DNA from: SUP05 sp964577715
Lineage (GTDB): Bacteria; Pseudomonadota; Gammaproteobacteria; PS1; Pseudothioglobaceae
Direction: 5' to 3'
Length of the DNA stretch: 14,921 nt
NCBI GenBank assembly: GCA_964577715.1
Contig: CAZOAA010000034.1
Span: forward strand, 1 to 14,921
The translations under genes and the position numbers were made by a program. Below are positions 13,994 through 14,921 of this stretch, in pieces. Numbering within the stretch: position 1 is the first letter of the stretch; every line of letters begins with the position of its first letter. The notes beneath the pieces were generated by a model. It was not told the origin of the DNA and made no database searches. It was given only the letters and a program-made list of their open reading frames with translations.

Positions 13994-14199
13994 TTTCCTT
14001 GTTTTAACTGAATTGATGGACATTTAACTGATCCATATGAACAAAATACACAGCAATCACCTTTTTTAGGTTTAATTACTGCATTACAAGATTTACACTC
14101 ATAAAAGTATTGACAATTATCTGTTGGCATTCTCTCAAGCTCCTGATAGCCACACTCTGGACAAGTAACAATTGAGTCTTTAATAAAAGAACTCGTCAT
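13990..14199 (-). CDS. GDCCVxC-motif zinc-ribbon-like small protein (all-cysteine form)
   Basis: A 69-residue protein with nine cysteines (13, 16, 29, 35, 38, 49, 50, 53, 60). CPEC and CKSC look like a zinc ribbon, followed by KKGDCCVFCSYGSVKCP, the signature of the GDCCVxC family. In some members of that family selenocysteine can replace a cysteine; here every position has a cysteine codon and no in-frame TGA occurs. Function is unknown; members tend to occur near metal-resistance genes, as far as I recall. It follows thiC on the same strand by 15 bases, and AGGA overlapping the thiC stop may serve as a distant ribosome binding site, so it is probably cotranscribed with thiC. It converges with the BFD-like gene. 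Confidence 0.8.
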   Translation of the reverse strand: MTSSFIKDSIVTCPECGYQELERMPTDNCQYFYECKSCNAVIKPKKGDCCVFCSYGSVKCPSIQLKQGN

Positions 14200-14214
14200 A
14201 AATTTTAAATATTC

Positions 14215-14921
14215 CTAAACACCCTCTTTCATATAAATTTCAGAGTCATTATCTAGAAACTCTGCAGATTTTTTATCCATCTCTATTTGAATGGCATTAA
14301 TCTTTGAAATCTCTTCCTCATCCATGGTTTTAATCTCTTGAGTGATTTTCATCGAACAGAACTTAGGGCCACACATTGAGCAAAAATGTGAGGTTTTTGC
14401 TGCTTGCTTAGGCATTGTTTCATCATGATATTTACGCGCCGTGTCTGGATCAAGTGCTAAGTTAAATTGATCTTCCCATCTAAATTCAAAACGTGCCTTA
14501 GATAAAGCGTTGTCGCGAATTTGCGCACCAGGATGGCCTTTAGCAAGATCCGCCGCATGAGCAGCGATTTTGTAGGCAATAATGCCTTCTTTAACATCGT
14601 CTTGATTTGGCAAGCCTAAATGCTCTTTAGGTGTTACATAGCAAAGCATCGCACATCCATACCAGCCAATTTGCGCCGCACCAATAGCCGAAGTGATATG
14701 ATCATAACCTGGGGCGATGTCAGTAGTTAATGGGCCTAGTGTATAGAACGGTGCTTCACCACACTCTTTAAGCTGCTTGTCCATATTCTCTTTAATCATT
14801 TGCATTGGAACGTGTCCTGGGCCTTCAATAAAAGTTTGAACATCGTGCTTCCAGGCAATCTTAGTCAGCTCGCCCAAAGTTTCTAACTCGCCAAATTGTG
14901 CTGCATCATTGGCATCTGCAA
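14215..14921 (-). CDS. thiC: Phosphomethylpyrimidine synthase ThiC (C-terminal 234 residues; 5' end outside window)
   Basis: Radical-SAM enzyme converting aminoimidazole ribotide to the hydroxymethylpyrimidine phosphate of thiamine. The frame is open from the right edge; the first visible codons read ADANDAAQFGELETLGELTK. EGPGHVPMQMIKENMD, LGPLTTDIAPGYDHITSAIG and LCYVTPKEHLGLP are strongly conserved ThiC segments. The C-terminal CSMCGPKFC (CxxCxxxxC) binds the [4Fe-4S] cluster. Any TPP riboswitch would lie upstream, outside the window. Downstream is the GDCCVxC gene. ThiL at 6.1-7.0 kb acts later in the same pathway. Confidence 0.97.
   Translation of the reverse strand, partial: ADANDAAQFGELETLGELTKIAWKHDVQTFIEGPGHVPMQMIKENMDKQLKECGEAPFYTLGPLTTDIAPGYDHITSAIGAAQIGWYGCAMLCYVTPKEHLGLPNQDDVKEGIIAYKIAAHAADLAKGHPGAQIRDNALSKARFEFRWEDQFNLALDPDTARKYHDETMPKQAAKTSHFCSMCGPKFCSMKITQEIKTMDEEEISKINAIQIEMDKKSAEFLDNDSEIYMKEGV

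Noticed and set aside
13990..14199. Selenoprotein version of the GDCCVxC gene
   Set aside because: The motif codons read TGC TGT GTA TTT TGT, all cysteine where relevant, and there is no in-frame TGA, so no selenocysteine is needed.

Overview
The window is AT-rich chromosomal DNA from a gammaproteobacterium, packed with core genes. The gene content points to a sulfur-oxidising, CO2-fixing lineage of the SUP05/Thioglobus/bathymodioline-symbiont type. Evidence for this: a secreted Gly/Asn/Trp repeat protein resembling sulfur-globule envelope proteins, a CbbY-type phosphatase of the Calvin cycle, a monomeric isocitrate dehydrogenase, and gammaproteobacterial DksA, WaaA and NfuA. The assignment is inferred from gene content, not from an alignment. 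I found no rRNA, tRNA, CRISPR array, insertion sequence or phage gene. The longest gap without a gene is about 124 bases.

Layout. (1) 1-508, minus strand: a repeat-rich exported protein that runs off the left edge. It has a very strong ribosome binding site and a plausible promoter of its own. (2) 633-5576, minus: cbbY, ilvA, rimI and icd. The first three overlap; icd follows after a 52-base gap. (3) 5667-6077, plus: dksA, with a good sigma70-like promoter in the divergent gap to cbbY. (4) 6087-11989, minus: an eight-gene run, obgE, proB, folK, panB, panC, nfuA, a four-helix membrane protein of unknown function, and thiL, nearly all overlapping or separated by a few bases. (5) 12034-13284, plus: waaA, divergent from obgE across 44 bases that hold two facing -10 elements. 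(6) 13277-13702, minus: a small potassium-channel-like protein whose 3' end overlaps waaA. (7) 13766-14199: two small cysteine-rich proteins, a BFD-like [2Fe-2S] protein and a GDCCVxC-motif protein, meeting tail to tail on a shared TTAA. (8) 14215-14921, minus: the C-terminal part of thiC, which enters from the right edge.

How the genes work together. The long operon combines cofactor and precursor synthesis: pantothenate by PanB and PanC, folate by FolK, thiamine diphosphate by ThiL, proline by ProB and Fe-S delivery by NfuA. It is headed by the ribosome-assembly GTPase ObgE. ThiC at the right edge makes the thiamine pyrimidine and needs a [4Fe-4S] cluster, a plausible NfuA client. IlvA and Icd supply 2-oxobutanoate and 2-oxoglutarate for amino acids. 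CbbY would clear an inhibitory by-product of RuBisCO.

The parts least explained by standard annotation are the two-periodicity repeat protein at the left edge, the convergent cysteine-rich pair near 14 kb, the four-helix membrane protein at 7.0-7.5 kb, and the proB without a PUA domain.
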